A stretch of 61,941 nt of DNA. It comes from an uncultured Methanobrevibacter sp. Its GTDB lineage: Archaea; Methanobacteriota; Methanobacteria; Methanobacteriales; Methanobacteriaceae. The notes under the pieces were generated by a model, which saw only the letters and a list, made by a program, of their open reading frames with translations, did no database searches and was not told the DNA's origin. Location: assembly GCA_902774685.1 (NCBI GenBank), contig CACYJH010000017.1:1-61941 (forward strand), written 5' to 3'. Both the position numbers and the translations under genes were made by a program. Shown here piece after piece: positions 8,620 to 17,813 of the stretch (position 1 is the first letter of the stretch; each line of letters starts with the position of its first letter).

Positions 8620-9270
8620 TTATAATAACTCTTTTTTCTTTTGTTCAAACTCTTCTTGAGTTAAAAATCCTCTTTCATATAAGTCTGCATATTTAAGCAA
8701 TTCGTCTGCATTAGTCATTTCAGGATTTGATTGTGTTGGCTGTGGCTTTATTAAATTTTCTTTATAATTAGCCCATTCTCCATTCAACATAGCATACTTT
8801 CCCTCATCGCAATATAATAAAGTAACATATTCTCCCCCTCTCAATATAATCTTTATGGAACTTGTAATATGAAACATTCCTGCCTTGTCAAAGTCTATGC
8901 TGCTGATGTCTTGGAAATAGATTGTTCTTGAACCTAAATCACTTTTAATGAAAACTCCAGTCTTATTTATTACCAATCTATCTTTAAAGACTCTTACGGT
9001 TGCATCTCTTCTTTCTGAAATCCTTTCTCCCATCCAGTTTGTTCTCTCTTCATCAAGACTGCATTGGAATTCATAAAATGTCTCAACAACTGATTCATTT
9101 TTACTTAGGCCCTCAGAATCATTTATTGTAAGATCTGTCAAATTATTCCCATCAGCAATGTTTGTAGAATTTGGCAACCCATAATCCTCAATTTTTCTTA
9201 TCTTCGCTCCACATTTTGTACAAAAATTAGTGTTTTCATCAACTTCACAACCACAATTAGTGCAGAACAT
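8620..9270 (-). CDS. Zinc-ribbon, PH-like and SHOCT domain protein
   Basis: The 216 residues begin with a zinc ribbon (CTNC ... CTKC, residues 3-21). A polar linker and a bacterial PH-like beta-barrel follow (residues ~90-165, including VRVFKDRLVINK and TIYFQDISSIDF). It ends in a SHOCT motif, LLKYADLYERGFLTQEEFEQ. SHOCT segments often sit at the ends of envelope-associated proteins and are thought to mediate oligomerisation. It lies 16 nt downstream of the potassium channel gene, with AGGTGGGGG before the ATG, so the two are probably cotranscribed. A role in membrane-stress sensing is inference. Confidence 0.8.
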   Translation of the reverse strand: MFCTNCGCEVDENTNFCTKCGAKIRKIEDYGLPNSTNIADGNNLTDLTINDSEGLSKNESVVETFYEFQCSLDEERTNWMGERISERRDATVRVFKDRLVINKTGVFIKSDLGSRTIYFQDISSIDFDKAGMFHITSSIKIILRGGEYVTLLYCDEGKYAMLNGEWANYKENLIKPQPTQSNPEMTNADELLKYADLYERGFLTQEEFEQKKKELL

Positions 9271-9286
9271 AATACCCCCACCTTTC

Positions 9287-10135
9287 TTAATGATTTTCCT
9301 TTATCAAATCCTTTAATTCAGATAACTGTTGTTTCAATTCTTCATTATTTTCATTGGATTTTTCCAATTCCTGCTTGACTTCAGTCAATTCCTTTCTTGT
9401 TTTTTCAAGTTCCCTTTCATGGAAATTCAATTTTTGATTGATAAAGTGCAAGTTCTCATCTATACTGATTCCCTCTTCCAATAATCTGTCTGTGAAAATA
9501 GATGAAACAAGCCCAGTAACGGTAGTGAATACTAACACTCCAAGCAAAATTAGGAATAAAGTAATGAATCTAGATAATGGGTCATTGAATCCATCATTTC
9601 CATAACCAACGGTAGTTAAAGTTATTAAAACAAAATAAAGGCTATCAGAGACATTTTTGGTTTCACCAGCATATGTTAATAAAACGGTGAATACAATTAA
9701 CAATACACCTACAACAAGGAAAATCTTATCTGCACCTGTACGTTGAATTACTTTTTCCAAATTATATTTTTTTACAATATTTATAGCACTAAACACCCTT
9801 ATAACCCTTATCAATCTTAGGAAACGGGTGATATTCAAGAATTTGGAACTTGACCCTAAAAGTGCAATAGCCACTATATCAAATGGTATTGAAGCAACCA
9901 AATCTAAAAAGTGTTCCTTGAAATATTTAGCCTTAGTTTCAGTTTTATATAATCCATAGAAAAACTCAATGAGTAAAAGGACACAGATTGTCAAGTCAAA
10001 ATATTTTACAAAACCTGCATAATCAATTAAATGAAGACCGTTTATAGGTAAGGAAATGATGATTATGATCAGGTCAATAATTACTAAAATATCAAATAGT
10101 GGTTCTAAATAAGATTTAATGCCTTTTAAGTCCAT
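9287..10135 (-). CDS. Voltage-gated-like K+ channel with C-terminal coiled coil
   Basis: A six-transmembrane channel of 282 residues. An S4-like helix with spaced arginines (RFLRLIRVIRVF, ~residues 103-114) precedes S5, the pore helix and selectivity filter TLTTVGYGNDG (~residues 171-181), then S6. Residues ~225-280 form a charged coiled coil (ELEKTRKELTEVKQELEK) likely to assemble or regulate the tetramer. No RCK/TrkA nucleotide-binding domain is present. It probably carries K+ across the membrane in response to voltage. It precedes the PH/SHOCT protein in the same unit. Confidence 0.88.
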   Translation of the reverse strand: MDLKGIKSYLEPLFDILVIIDLIIIIISLPINGLHLIDYAGFVKYFDLTICVLLLIEFFYGLYKTETKAKYFKEHFLDLVASIPFDIVAIALLGSSSKFLNITRFLRLIRVIRVFSAINIVKKYNLEKVIQRTGADKIFLVVGVLLIVFTVLLTYAGETKNVSDSLYFVLITLTTVGYGNDGFNDPLSRFITLFLILLGVLVFTTVTGLVSSIFTDRLLEEGISIDENLHFINQKLNFHERELEKTRKELTEVKQELEKSNENNEELKQQLSELKDLIKENH

Positions 10136-10283
10136 ATAAACAATCCTTACTTTAATTTAGTTAGAAATAAACTAAATAAAGTTTTATTTATAAAAATATA
10201 TATAAGTTATGATTTTTAGAAAAAATTAGGATAATATATATAACTAAACAATAAAAATAAAATTAATGAAAGGGTGTGAAATT

Positions 10284-11009
10284 ATGACTGATAAAATGAC
10301 TTTATCCAAATCCAAAATAAACACATTCATTGAATGTCCTCGTAAATTCAAATACAGATACATTGATGAGATAACTGAAGAAGCCAACGAATACATGCTT
10401 CTTGGAACAGAAGTTCATGAAATAGCTGAAGAAATAGCTGGGGAATTGATGGATGGAAACGAGATTGATGACGTATTCTTAAACCTTGAATATGATGAGA
10501 AACTGGAAGATCATATACGTGGATTGGAGAGATTCTTCAAGGACATCTATTCAAATGGTTATGAAATCTTCAGCGTTGAAGAGTACATTGTGGATGAAGA
10601 CAATGATTTAAATGGAATCGTTGATATAGTCATAAAGAATAAAGAGAGTGATGAGCTCATTATTTTTGATTATAAGACTGGAAAGCCAAGAAACATAAGC
10701 AAATATAAATTAGAATTATGTGTGTATAAGATATTATTGGAATCCAAGTATCCTGATCTCACTGTTGCATCTGCAGGAATTTACTTTACAGGTGCAGGTG
10801 CGTATAGAATAGCTAATTTTGGTTCTGTAGGTGCAGATTACTTTAAGTCACAGTCAAAAGAAGATATTAGTAGTGGGGACTTTGATTATGTGGATGGAGT
10901 AGTTGATAATCTGTATGGGACTATTGATAGAAACTACTTCAAAAAAGAAAAAGGATTTTTATGCAAATATTGCTTTTATAAAGAGATGTGTGATGAGGAT
11001 TTTGGTTAG
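10284..11009 (+). CDS. Cas4/AddB-like PD-(D/E)XK nuclease with Fe-S cysteines
   Basis: The start at 10284 (MTDKMTLSKS) follows AAAGGGTGTG at proper spacing; an upstream in-frame ATG at 10266 would lie on that site. Residues show SKINTFIECPRKFKYRY, then the active-site set LGTEVHE (His), GIVDIV (Asp) and IIFDYKTGK (Asp/Lys) of RecB-family nucleases. Four cysteines (ECPRK, CKYC and a final C in EMCDE) match the Fe-S cluster layout of Cas4 and AddB. There are no cas genes nearby, so a role in DNA repair is more likely than CRISPR adaptation. The same nuclease fold forms the C-terminus of the helicase at 14303-17494. Confidence 0.82.
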   Translation: MTDKMTLSKSKINTFIECPRKFKYRYIDEITEEANEYMLLGTEVHEIAEEIAGELMDGNEIDDVFLNLEYDEKLEDHIRGLERFFKDIYSNGYEIFSVEEYIVDEDNDLNGIVDIVIKNKESDELIIFDYKTGKPRNISKYKLELCVYKILLESKYPDLTVASAGIYFTGAGAYRIANFGSVGADYFKSQSKEDISSGDFDYVDGVVDNLYGTIDRNYFKKEKGFLCKYCFYKEMCDEDFG

Positions 11010-11042
11010 GCCTATTTAAAAATTTTAAATTTTTGAGATAGA

Positions 11043-11145
11043 TATATAAAAAAGGGACAAATGAATTTTACTCACAAAAGTACCCTATAAAGAAATCCCT
11101 TAAAATAAATTTAATATCCTCACTTATTAAATCAATTTCTTTATA
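11043..11145 (+). other. TATA box plus inverted repeat in the 11010-11262 gap
   Basis: A TATATAAA box (11043-11050) is followed ~40 nt later by a perfect 11-bp inverted repeat, TATAAAGAAAT at 11086-11096 and ATTTCTTTATA at 11135-11145. A transcript from this promoter would either be a short structured RNA or a ~190-nt leader for the gene at 11263. No coding frame longer than nine codons is seen. Nothing else in the gap is recognisable. Confidence 0.35.
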
Positions 11146-11262
11146 AAAAGAGGAATCAGTGAAAAATTAAAAAAGAAAACTAGGGGACTTAGAAAATTAT
11201 TCAAAATTTTTATTAATTATTAAAATAAATATTAAAACAATTATCTTATAAGGAGTGAAAAT

Positions 11263-11583
11263 ATGGCATTATTTGGAAAAAGTAATCAAGAAAAAGCAGA
11301 AGATTGTGAATTTGTAATAGCAGCTCAGAATAGTTGGTTTAGAAGTGGAGAAATACCTCAAGCCATCATAAGAAATATCCCTAATGGGGGAAATGGAAAA
11401 ACATTTGAATATTTCAAAGCACGTGGTTGTAAACATATGTATCCTTGTATACAAGTAAAAGACTGCATTAAAATAGTTGAAACTGAACAAACTTTTGAAA
11501 TACAGACCAGGTTACAAGGTTTTAAAATCGTGCCAAAAACACAAGTGATGGAAATACAATATTTCCAAGATGTAGACAAATAA
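11263..11583 (+). CDS. Conserved-looking small protein of unknown function
   Basis: 106 residues after a good ribosome binding site (AAGGAGTGAAAAT). The protein has no signal peptide or membrane segment. It holds three cysteines in ARGCKHMYPCIQVKDC, spaced such that a metal site is possible. It ends in two beta-strand-like stretches (TFEIQTRLQGFKIVP, QVMEIQYF). I do not recognise a family. It stands alone, followed by the T-tract region of the opposite-strand gene at 11761. Confidence 0.65.
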   Translation: MALFGKSNQEKAEDCEFVIAAQNSWFRSGEIPQAIIRNIPNGGNGKTFEYFKARGCKHMYPCIQVKDCIKIVETEQTFEIQTRLQGFKIVPKTQVMEIQYFQDVDK

Positions 11584-11760
11584 GTTGGGCTTTAAGTAGG
11601 CTCTATTTTTTCTTTTTATTCTATAAAAATTATTAAATTGGATTAAATTATAGGAGTTTAAAAAAATAGGTTGACATTTAATATTTTTATTTAAAAAAAA
11701 TAGATAAATTAAAAAAATAAAAACTAAAAAAAATAAAAAAAGAAAAATGTTAATTAATTG

Positions 11761-12195
11761 TTATAAAGAAGAAGACACACTAGCTACACCATAAGCACTA
11801 TCAGTACTAGACTCCTCAATTACATTACCATCTTTTAATATTTGAATAGTTAAAGTCTTACTACTTCCGTCTTGTTTTTGTGCATTAGCTGAAACAATAT
11901 AAGCATCATCATCTAAATCAATTGTTTCTTCACCAGATCCACTAACTGAATTCATTGAACTAGTATCTCCTACAGCACCTTGCCATTTACCATCATAAAT
12001 TACTCTTACTTGAACACCAGTTGCTTGATCTGCTGTATCTACATTACTATCAGATACTGAAGCATCTGTATTTGCATCAGGAGTACCTCCTCCAGTAATC
12101 AATGCAATTATAATTAAACCTAAACAACAAACAACAATAATAGATATTGCTTTTTTTGCTGTACTCCATTCTTTCCAGTCATCTAAAAAACTCAT
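11761..12195 (-). CDS. Single-pass membrane protein with MmpS-like extracellular domain
   Basis: 144 residues. A short cytoplasmic segment (MSFLDDWKEWSTAKK) is followed by one transmembrane helix (residues ~16-35), a Asp/Ser/Thr linker, and a beta-rich domain of ~85 residues (VQVRVIYDGKWQGAVGD ... LTIQILKDGNVIEES). The domain's strand order and its final STDSAYGVASVS pattern recall the MmpS-type beta-sandwich. That is a resemblance rather than a firm family call. Its ATG directly abuts the stop of the DUF2085 gene (TAAATG), so both are in one operon. Confidence 0.7.
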   Translation of the reverse strand: MSFLDDWKEWSTAKKAISIIVVCCLGLIIIALITGGGTPDANTDASVSDSNVDTADQATGVQVRVIYDGKWQGAVGDTSSMNSVSGSGEETIDLDDDAYIVSANAQKQDGSSKTLTIQILKDGNVIEESSTDSAYGVASVSSSL

Positions 12196-12540
12196 TTAAA
12201 GACCTCCATTCATTTTTAGATAAATGAAGTATTTTAAAGCTTTTATAAGAATTCCTAAACCTAAACCCCCCATTAAACCAGTTATCAATCTTAATGTATT
12301 ATTACTTTCCCTAAATTCAAACAATTGTGTTAATCCGTCAATTGCAGTGGGAATTAACAACAATAATGCAAAGAATAACAAAGAAGGATTGTAATCTACA
12401 AAGAAATAATATGCATATACAAAGTACAGTGCTAAAGAAATATAAAACCCTGTACATCTTGCGCATACTGGAAATTGATGTCCTTTAATAAAAAAACTTC
12501 TTTCAGGTTTTCTATGGCAAATAATGTTTAAGATATTCAT
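12196..12540 (-). CDS. DUF2085 membrane protein
   Basis: The 114-residue protein opens with CHRKPERSFFIKGHQFPVCARCTGFYISL, in two parts the signature of DUF2085: a Cys/His-rich loop with PERSF and CxRCxG, then three to four membrane helices. The conserved His and Cys residues suggest a metal or redox centre at the membrane surface, but no activity is established. Its stop codon abuts the start of the MmpS-like gene, pointing to a common function at the membrane. Confidence 0.82.
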   Translation of the reverse strand: MNILNIICHRKPERSFFIKGHQFPVCARCTGFYISLALYFVYAYYFFVDYNPSLLFFALLLLIPTAIDGLTQLFEFRESNNTLRLITGLMGGLGLGILIKALKYFIYLKMNGGL

Positions 12541-12720
12541 ATTTTATAAACCATTTAAATACTTCTATTTCTTAATATATTAAAAAGAGTAAATAAACTT
12601 TTGTATATAAATCTTTTGGAAAATTAATTAAGTTTAGTTTTAAAATTTTTATTTTTAGAACATGAACTTTTTTAAAAATATAGAATACTAAAAAATATGA
12701 AGTAAAAATAGAAAATAGAA

Positions 12721-13374
12721 TTAAGGTTGACAATTTCCGCAAGGAGAATAACCTCTACCTATCGCCTCATCACGACTTGAGAAATAAACCTTATTTGAAG
12801 GTTTCATCCTATCAACACTACCACAGCCGGGAGCATGGAATTTTCCAGTATTACTATTTCCAACATAACTATTGGAAGTTCCACTATGATAAGTTGTTGT
12901 ACTGCCACTACTAGATGATTCAACAGTTCCACTTGATGAATAATCCAACATGTCAAATTCACCAAAAGTTTGATCACCACTATCGGTTGATAAAGTTACA
13001 TTATGTGAATCAATCAAATAACCATCAGAATCATATAGATTAATTTCTGCAAAATCAGGATAGTATTTGAATGCATTTGCACTTTTAACTTCAATGCAAC
13101 CAGAAGTATCAACAGTTTTTAAAACCTTATTTCCTGGATTTAATTGTGATCCATCACGAGAATAAAAAATTTGTATAAGAACATCCTCACCGGAATATTC
13201 CTCACCAACATAGATAGTTGCATAGGTTTTGTCTTCCAATCCACTTCCTGTTGAAATACAACCGCCTTGAATTTCCATCCAATTAATATCATAAGCTGAA
13301 ACAATGTTTATTGCTGAAATGAGAAATAAGATTAAAAAAATTCCTATAAAAAAACTTTTTAAATTAATTTTCAT
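12721..13374 (-). CDS. Secreted protein with Ada-like zinc-binding tail
   Basis: A signal peptide (residues 1-27, ...INIVSAYD) leads into a ~120-residue beta-rich domain with two cysteines (GGCISTG, TSGCIEV). A Ser/Thr linker follows, then a C-terminal module starting SYVGNSNTGKFHAPGC and ending YFSSRDEAIGRGYSPCGNC. The module keeps the FH-x3-C and G-Y-x-P-C-x2-C-x-P features of Ada-type zinc-binding domains and matches the tail of the frameshifted gene at 7226-7582. The protein is exported, and the metal is inferred from the ligand pattern. A stand-alone gene. Confidence 0.75.
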   Translation of the reverse strand: MKINLKSFFIGIFLILFLISAINIVSAYDINWMEIQGGCISTGSGLEDKTYATIYVGEEYSGEDVLIQIFYSRDGSQLNPGNKVLKTVDTSGCIEVKSANAFKYYPDFAEINLYDSDGYLIDSHNVTLSTDSGDQTFGEFDMLDYSSSGTVESSSSGSTTTYHSGTSNSYVGNSNTGKFHAPGCGSVDRMKPSNKVYFSSRDEAIGRGYSPCGNCQP

Positions 13375-13581
13375 AATATCCCCTTAAAAATAATTCATAA
13401 TTAATATTTTGAAACTGACATATTTATAAATTTGGATATTGTTTTAGACTAATATAATTCTAAAAATTCGCTACTTTTAAAAAACAAGCAAAATTTCCAC
13501 CATGTTTTATTGAGAAGAGCACATAACAAGATTTCATTTGTTCTATTCCCCAACATAGCGGAAAATTAGAAAAATTATTGA

Positions 13582-14181
13582 TTATTCATATACAATAGAA
13601 TTTTTAAGAACTCGTGCATCACGTCCTTCCTCAAGACATTGAGGGCAATGTTTATCAGAATTTAATTGAACCCAACCATGAGTGGTGCATTCACCATACC
13701 AATGTTTTTCTGAACTGCTTGAGGAAGAAGGAATTGAAAAAGATACTGGTTCTACACCATTATCTTCATTAAATCTAGAGACTATATCATCTATTTCATC
13801 ATCTGAAAAATCTTCACTTATTGAAAACCAAAAATCAGCAAAAAATTTATCTCCGTCTACTTCAAAAACTTCGTATACCCCTCGAGAATAAGTTTCTCTA
13901 GCATCATAAAAATCTACAGTATTATCATCATTCTCTGTATATGAGATACCATCTGTATTAAGATACATATCTATATCCTCATCATCCTCACCATATTTCA
14001 TGATTACTAATCCTGACTGATTGTCATAATTCAAAAAAACTCCTTCATCAGCATTAGGAAATGTGTTTTTTATAGGATAATAACCAGAAGGAATATTAAA
14101 ATCATCTACATTAACAGCATTTACTGCACAAATTAAACAGAATAATAAGAATATAACTAAAAGTAATTTTTTATAATCCAT
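13582..14181 (-). CDS. Secreted protein with CTTHG/CPQC tail
   Basis: A signal peptide (residues 1-22) precedes a domain running from VDDFNIPSGYYP to FNEDNGVEPVSF. The domain is shared with the secreted protein at 6566-7015. After a Ser-rich linker comes a ~38-residue tail, WYGECTTHGWVQLNSDKH then CPQCLEEGRDARVLKNS. The tail has a C-x3-H ... C-x2-C ligand set and also ends the proteins at 21659-22168 and 22197-22847. The two parts appear to be freely combined modules. Function unknown. The gap 13375-13581 shows no gene. Confidence 0.75.
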   Translation of the reverse strand: MDYKKLLLVIFLLFCLICAVNAVNVDDFNIPSGYYPIKNTFPNADEGVFLNYDNQSGLVIMKYGEDDEDIDMYLNTDGISYTENDDNTVDFYDARETYSRGVYEVFEVDGDKFFADFWFSISEDFSDDEIDDIVSRFNEDNGVEPVSFSIPSSSSSSEKHWYGECTTHGWVQLNSDKHCPQCLEEGRDARVLKNSIVYE

Positions 14182-14302
14182 ATTACCACCAATAATTAAT
14201 TTGATTTAAAAACTTTTAAAAATTTTGATTTAATTTTAAGAAAAAATAAAATATTAATTCACTAAATACTTAATTCATAATTGACTCCAATTATTAATTT
14301 GA

Positions 14303-17300
14303 TTAGCCATACAACTCTTGAGCAAACTCTTTTGGTTTACAAAAAGTCCTATATGCACATTTTTCACAATTTTTAAGTTTTTCAGGCTCTTTTTTAAATA
14401 CCTCATCCTTAATCTTATCAGCTACAACACTCAAATTCTCCTTTTCCTTTTCCATTAAGTCTTCATCAATATCAACCACATGCTGATAATCGCTTTTGAC
14501 AAAATGAATAATTGCCTTTTTGATATCATACTTCTGATACTCTGGAATTTCCCTAAGTGCAGAAGTGTAAATGTAGGATTGCTTTTCATATCCGCCAATA
14601 TGATCTTCATCATATTCTGCATACTTATAATCCAAAATAACTATTTCACCATTAGAATCCTTATAAACCAAATCAATTGCACCATTTAGAAGATAATTGT
14701 CCCTAAATAGCTCGAAATTAAATTCAGATTCTAAAACTTCCCTGTTTACGGAGTATTTCTTATAATATTCCACAACATGATTTTTAAATTCCTCAAATGC
14801 CACATCACCTTCCTTAATGTCAAACATTGGCTTATAATAATTTATTATGATTTCCTCAAGTTCATCCTCTTCCACAACTTTGCCCTCTAAAAGCTTTAGG
14901 TTAAGATCTTCCATAATCTCGTGGAAAACAGTTCCCATATTTGCTGCTTTTGCTGAACCAGTACGTCTAAATCCTAAATTAAAGCTTAAATCAAATTTGA
15001 ATGGGCAGGAAAGATATTGGGTGTATTTTGAGTAATTGAGAACAACAGGTTCTTCAAGACCTTCAAGTTCATCCTCATATTCCTCTTCTTCATCATTTTC
15101 CTCAAATTCAACTTGACTTAAATCTGCAAGACTTAAAGGGATAGTATGATCTCTAATCCAGTTTATCTGATCTGGAACCTCTCCAATGGTCGATAATATC
15201 AATACATCTTTTGCCCTTGTCATAGCAACATAGAGAACCCTATCTTCCTCTTCAACATTTAACCTATTCTCTTCATCAATTGAAAGGGTTTTGTGGACCC
15301 ATTTGCCATTTTCATTTTTCTTCAATATTGTCTTATATTTCAAACAATCATTTGGAGTGTAATATGTGTCGCCTGGGAAGATATAGTCCTTTTCACGATT
15401 AGGGTCTTTAACTTTTGGAGGGAATTTTTCCTTTTCAAGTGAAGTAATGATTGTTACTGGGAACTCAAGACCTTTAGCTGCATGAATTGTCATTAGCTGA
15501 ACGCCACTTCCTTCTGTGTGATAAGAATCATAATCCCCAATTGTTCTCCTTAAGAAGAATAGTGCCCCTCTAAAATCAGTCTCATAAATAAATGACTCAT
15601 AATTGGATATTGTTTGAGTCAATATTGCAAGATTTGCAATTTCCTTATAGGAAAGTTCAATATCATAGAGATTACTTAATGCAACCAATTTATAAAATGC
15701 ATTTAAGATTGTAAGTGGCGTTTTCTTTTCCTTGCTTTCCTCATCTGAAGAATCAGCTTCACTTTCTTCATTTGATGCTTCTTGGTCATCTTTTTTATTT
15801 ATTTCATCTCTAATGATTTCCAATTGCCTGAAGAATTCCTTATCTGTTGGGTCTGTGATTTCTTCAATGTCTACAACAGGCATTTGGAGATCTTCAAATA
15901 TTTCATCGAGCGTATCTTGGTCTCGTCTATTTTTAATATTATGAATTACTCCGCTTCTGCCTGCAAGTTCCTTTTCCATTTCAATAACATCATCATAATA
16001 GGAATCCTGCAAGTTGCAAAGATACTCTTTAGTTGAATCGTCAAGTGAGAAAAGTGATGTTTCAAAGTATTCTCCGCATAATGCCTTAAGGTTTAACTCT
16101 TTTAATTCATCCTTTGATGGAATATGCCCAACATCGGTATTTCTAGCAATATACCATAGCAAAGCCATGATGGATTTGACTTCATCCTGGTCGGACAAGT
16201 CACTTTGGCCTTTAATTGAAAAGTTAATTCCTCCAGCATTGAACTTTTCAACTAAATTGGCAATGGTTTTGTCACTATGTTTTCTGTATAAAACTGCTAT
16301 ATCTGATTCCTCAACCCCATTCTCAATTAAAGTGCTAATGGCCTGATAAACATTGGAAGCCTCATCCTCACTGCTTTCATTTTCAAGCAAGAAATTAGGA
16401 TTGTTATATGGTTTGCCATTGCTTTTCATTTCTTTTTCAGAGGTTTCCTTTCTTTGTGGGTCTATGAATGCCTCTGTTAGCTTAACAATATTTTCAGTTG
16501 AACGGAAATTGATATCCAAAGGTATAGGCTCAAGACCTTCCAATCTAATTAATTCATCAAAGAAATCATTGAAAGAACTTCTGAACGCATAGATATGCTG
16601 ATCAACATCTCCTACTGCAGTGAAGTAATCGCAATTTTTTCTCAATTCCTGAAAGATTCTGAATTGAAGGGGGTCTGTATCTTGGAACTCGTCAACAAAA
16701 ATAGTTTTAAAAGGAGTTTCAGGGTTTTCTTCCAGTTCTTTCAAGGCTTTTTTCTGTAAGGCATCATAATCTACATAATGATATTCATCCAATAGCTCCA
16801 AGTAAGTAGGGTATGCCTCAATGATCTTTAAGAACCTTGCATTATACCATGATTTACTGAATAATCTTGTATCATCAAACTCATCAGGATTTTTCTTTTT
16901 TTCATTTTTAAGCGGCTTATCGTAATCGTCAATGCGCTTTTTAGAAAAATAATCCATTGATTGGACAAAATCAATGTAATCCTGTGTAATTTCTCTTGAA
17001 TCTGAAACAGTTCTTAATAATTTCTGACTATCAACATTAAAACAAGTGTATTCACCGAATTTTTTCAATACATCTGAAATCTGATAATCAAAGATGGTGG
17101 AATAACCTTTAAAGCCAAGCTTGCCTTTAAACTTTTGAATAAATAATGACTTTCTTTCTGAAGTGTCATCATCAATCAATGTCAATGATGAGTACTCTTC
17201 CTTATTGCTGCAATGGTTCTTAAGATATTCAAGACAAAAAGAGTGAATTGTGGAAATTTGCATTTTCAAGACGTCTTCACTTGAAAGCTCTTTTCTTAAT

Positions 17301-17494
17301 TTATATTTTAGATTATCTGCAGCCTTGTTTGTAAAAGTGATCACTAAAAAAGACTCAGGCTTAACGCCTTCATTAATTAAATGTTTTATTCTCTCAACAA
17401 TAACAGTTGTCTTACCGGAACCAGGTCCTGCTTCAACCAATAAAGTTCCCTTACCATATTCAATTACATCTTTTTGATTTCCAACAAATTCCAT
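14303..17494 (-). CDS. UvrD-like helicase fused to Cas4-like nuclease
   Basis: 1063 residues from the ATG at 17494, chosen because AGGGGAGATAAT precedes it and the longer start at 17566 lies upstream of the TATA box. Superfamily 1 motifs are clear: Walker A GPGSGKTT (~25), Walker B FVDEFQDTD (~265), GDVDQ (~298), NFRST, TIHAAKGLEF (~671) and YVAMTRAK (~760). From ~825 a PD-(D/E)XK nuclease follows, with GTVFHE, GAIDLV and ILDYKYAE. Cysteines in LSCPF and NCEKCAYRTFC fit an Fe-S cluster. It resembles AddA or the archaeal Cas4-helicase fusions and should unwind and cut DNA during repair. The partner AddB is not seen here. Confidence 0.9.
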   Translation of the reverse strand: MEFVGNQKDVIEYGKGTLLVEAGPGSGKTTVIVERIKHLINEGVKPESFLVITFTNKAADNLKYKLRKELSSEDVLKMQISTIHSFCLEYLKNHCSNKEEYSSLTLIDDDTSERKSLFIQKFKGKLGFKGYSTIFDYQISDVLKKFGEYTCFNVDSQKLLRTVSDSREITQDYIDFVQSMDYFSKKRIDDYDKPLKNEKKKNPDEFDDTRLFSKSWYNARFLKIIEAYPTYLELLDEYHYVDYDALQKKALKELEENPETPFKTIFVDEFQDTDPLQFRIFQELRKNCDYFTAVGDVDQHIYAFRSSFNDFFDELIRLEGLEPIPLDINFRSTENIVKLTEAFIDPQRKETSEKEMKSNGKPYNNPNFLLENESSEDEASNVYQAISTLIENGVEESDIAVLYRKHSDKTIANLVEKFNAGGINFSIKGQSDLSDQDEVKSIMALLWYIARNTDVGHIPSKDELKELNLKALCGEYFETSLFSLDDSTKEYLCNLQDSYYDDVIEMEKELAGRSGVIHNIKNRRDQDTLDEIFEDLQMPVVDIEEITDPTDKEFFRQLEIIRDEINKKDDQEASNEESEADSSDEESKEKKTPLTILNAFYKLVALSNLYDIELSYKEIANLAILTQTISNYESFIYETDFRGALFFLRRTIGDYDSYHTEGSGVQLMTIHAAKGLEFPVTIITSLEKEKFPPKVKDPNREKDYIFPGDTYYTPNDCLKYKTILKKNENGKWVHKTLSIDEENRLNVEEEDRVLYVAMTRAKDVLILSTIGEVPDQINWIRDHTIPLSLADLSQVEFEENDEEEEYEDELEGLEEPVVLNYSKYTQYLSCPFKFDLSFNLGFRRTGSAKAANMGTVFHEIMEDLNLKLLEGKVVEEDELEEIIINYYKPMFDIKEGDVAFEEFKNHVVEYYKKYSVNREVLESEFNFELFRDNYLLNGAIDLVYKDSNGEIVILDYKYAEYDEDHIGGYEKQSYIYTSALREIPEYQKYDIKKAIIHFVKSDYQHVVDIDEDLMEKEKENLSVVADKIKDEVFKKEPEKLKNCEKCAYRTFCKPKEFAQELYG

Positions 17495-17536
17495 ATTATC
17501 TCCCCTTAACTTTATAATTAAATTTATGTTATGGTT

Positions 17537-17546
17537 TTTTATAAAG
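17537..17546 (-). promoter_or_regulatory. TATA box of the helicase gene
   Basis: CTTTATAAAA on the minus strand, ~43 nt before the ATG at 17494, predicting a ~20-nt leader with the AGGGGAG site. Confidence 0.5.
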
Positions 17547-17813
17547 TTTATTATTTGAATTTCCACAGAGAATAGCCAAAAATAAGGGAAATAACATTAA
17601 ATAGAAATAAATAAAATTTGTAATAATTAATTAAAATCAATGTAAAATAAAAATATCAATAAAAAATTAATATTATTAATAAAAAGTAATTTATTATAGT
17701 TTAAATTAATAATAAATCAAAATTAATTATTTTTTAATAAAAATAATTAATTTAATAAATTTTAAAAATTTTGAAAATTTAAAAAAATTCATTTTGTAAT
17801 AATTTTGGAAAAC

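Noticed and set aside
10284..11009. cas4 gene of a CRISPR system
   Set aside because: No cas1, cas2, effector genes or repeats in the window; the same fold is common in repair proteins.
17567..17810. AT-rich tract as a replication origin
   Set aside because: No ORB-like repeats, no cdc6/orc1 gene nearby; only low-complexity sequence.
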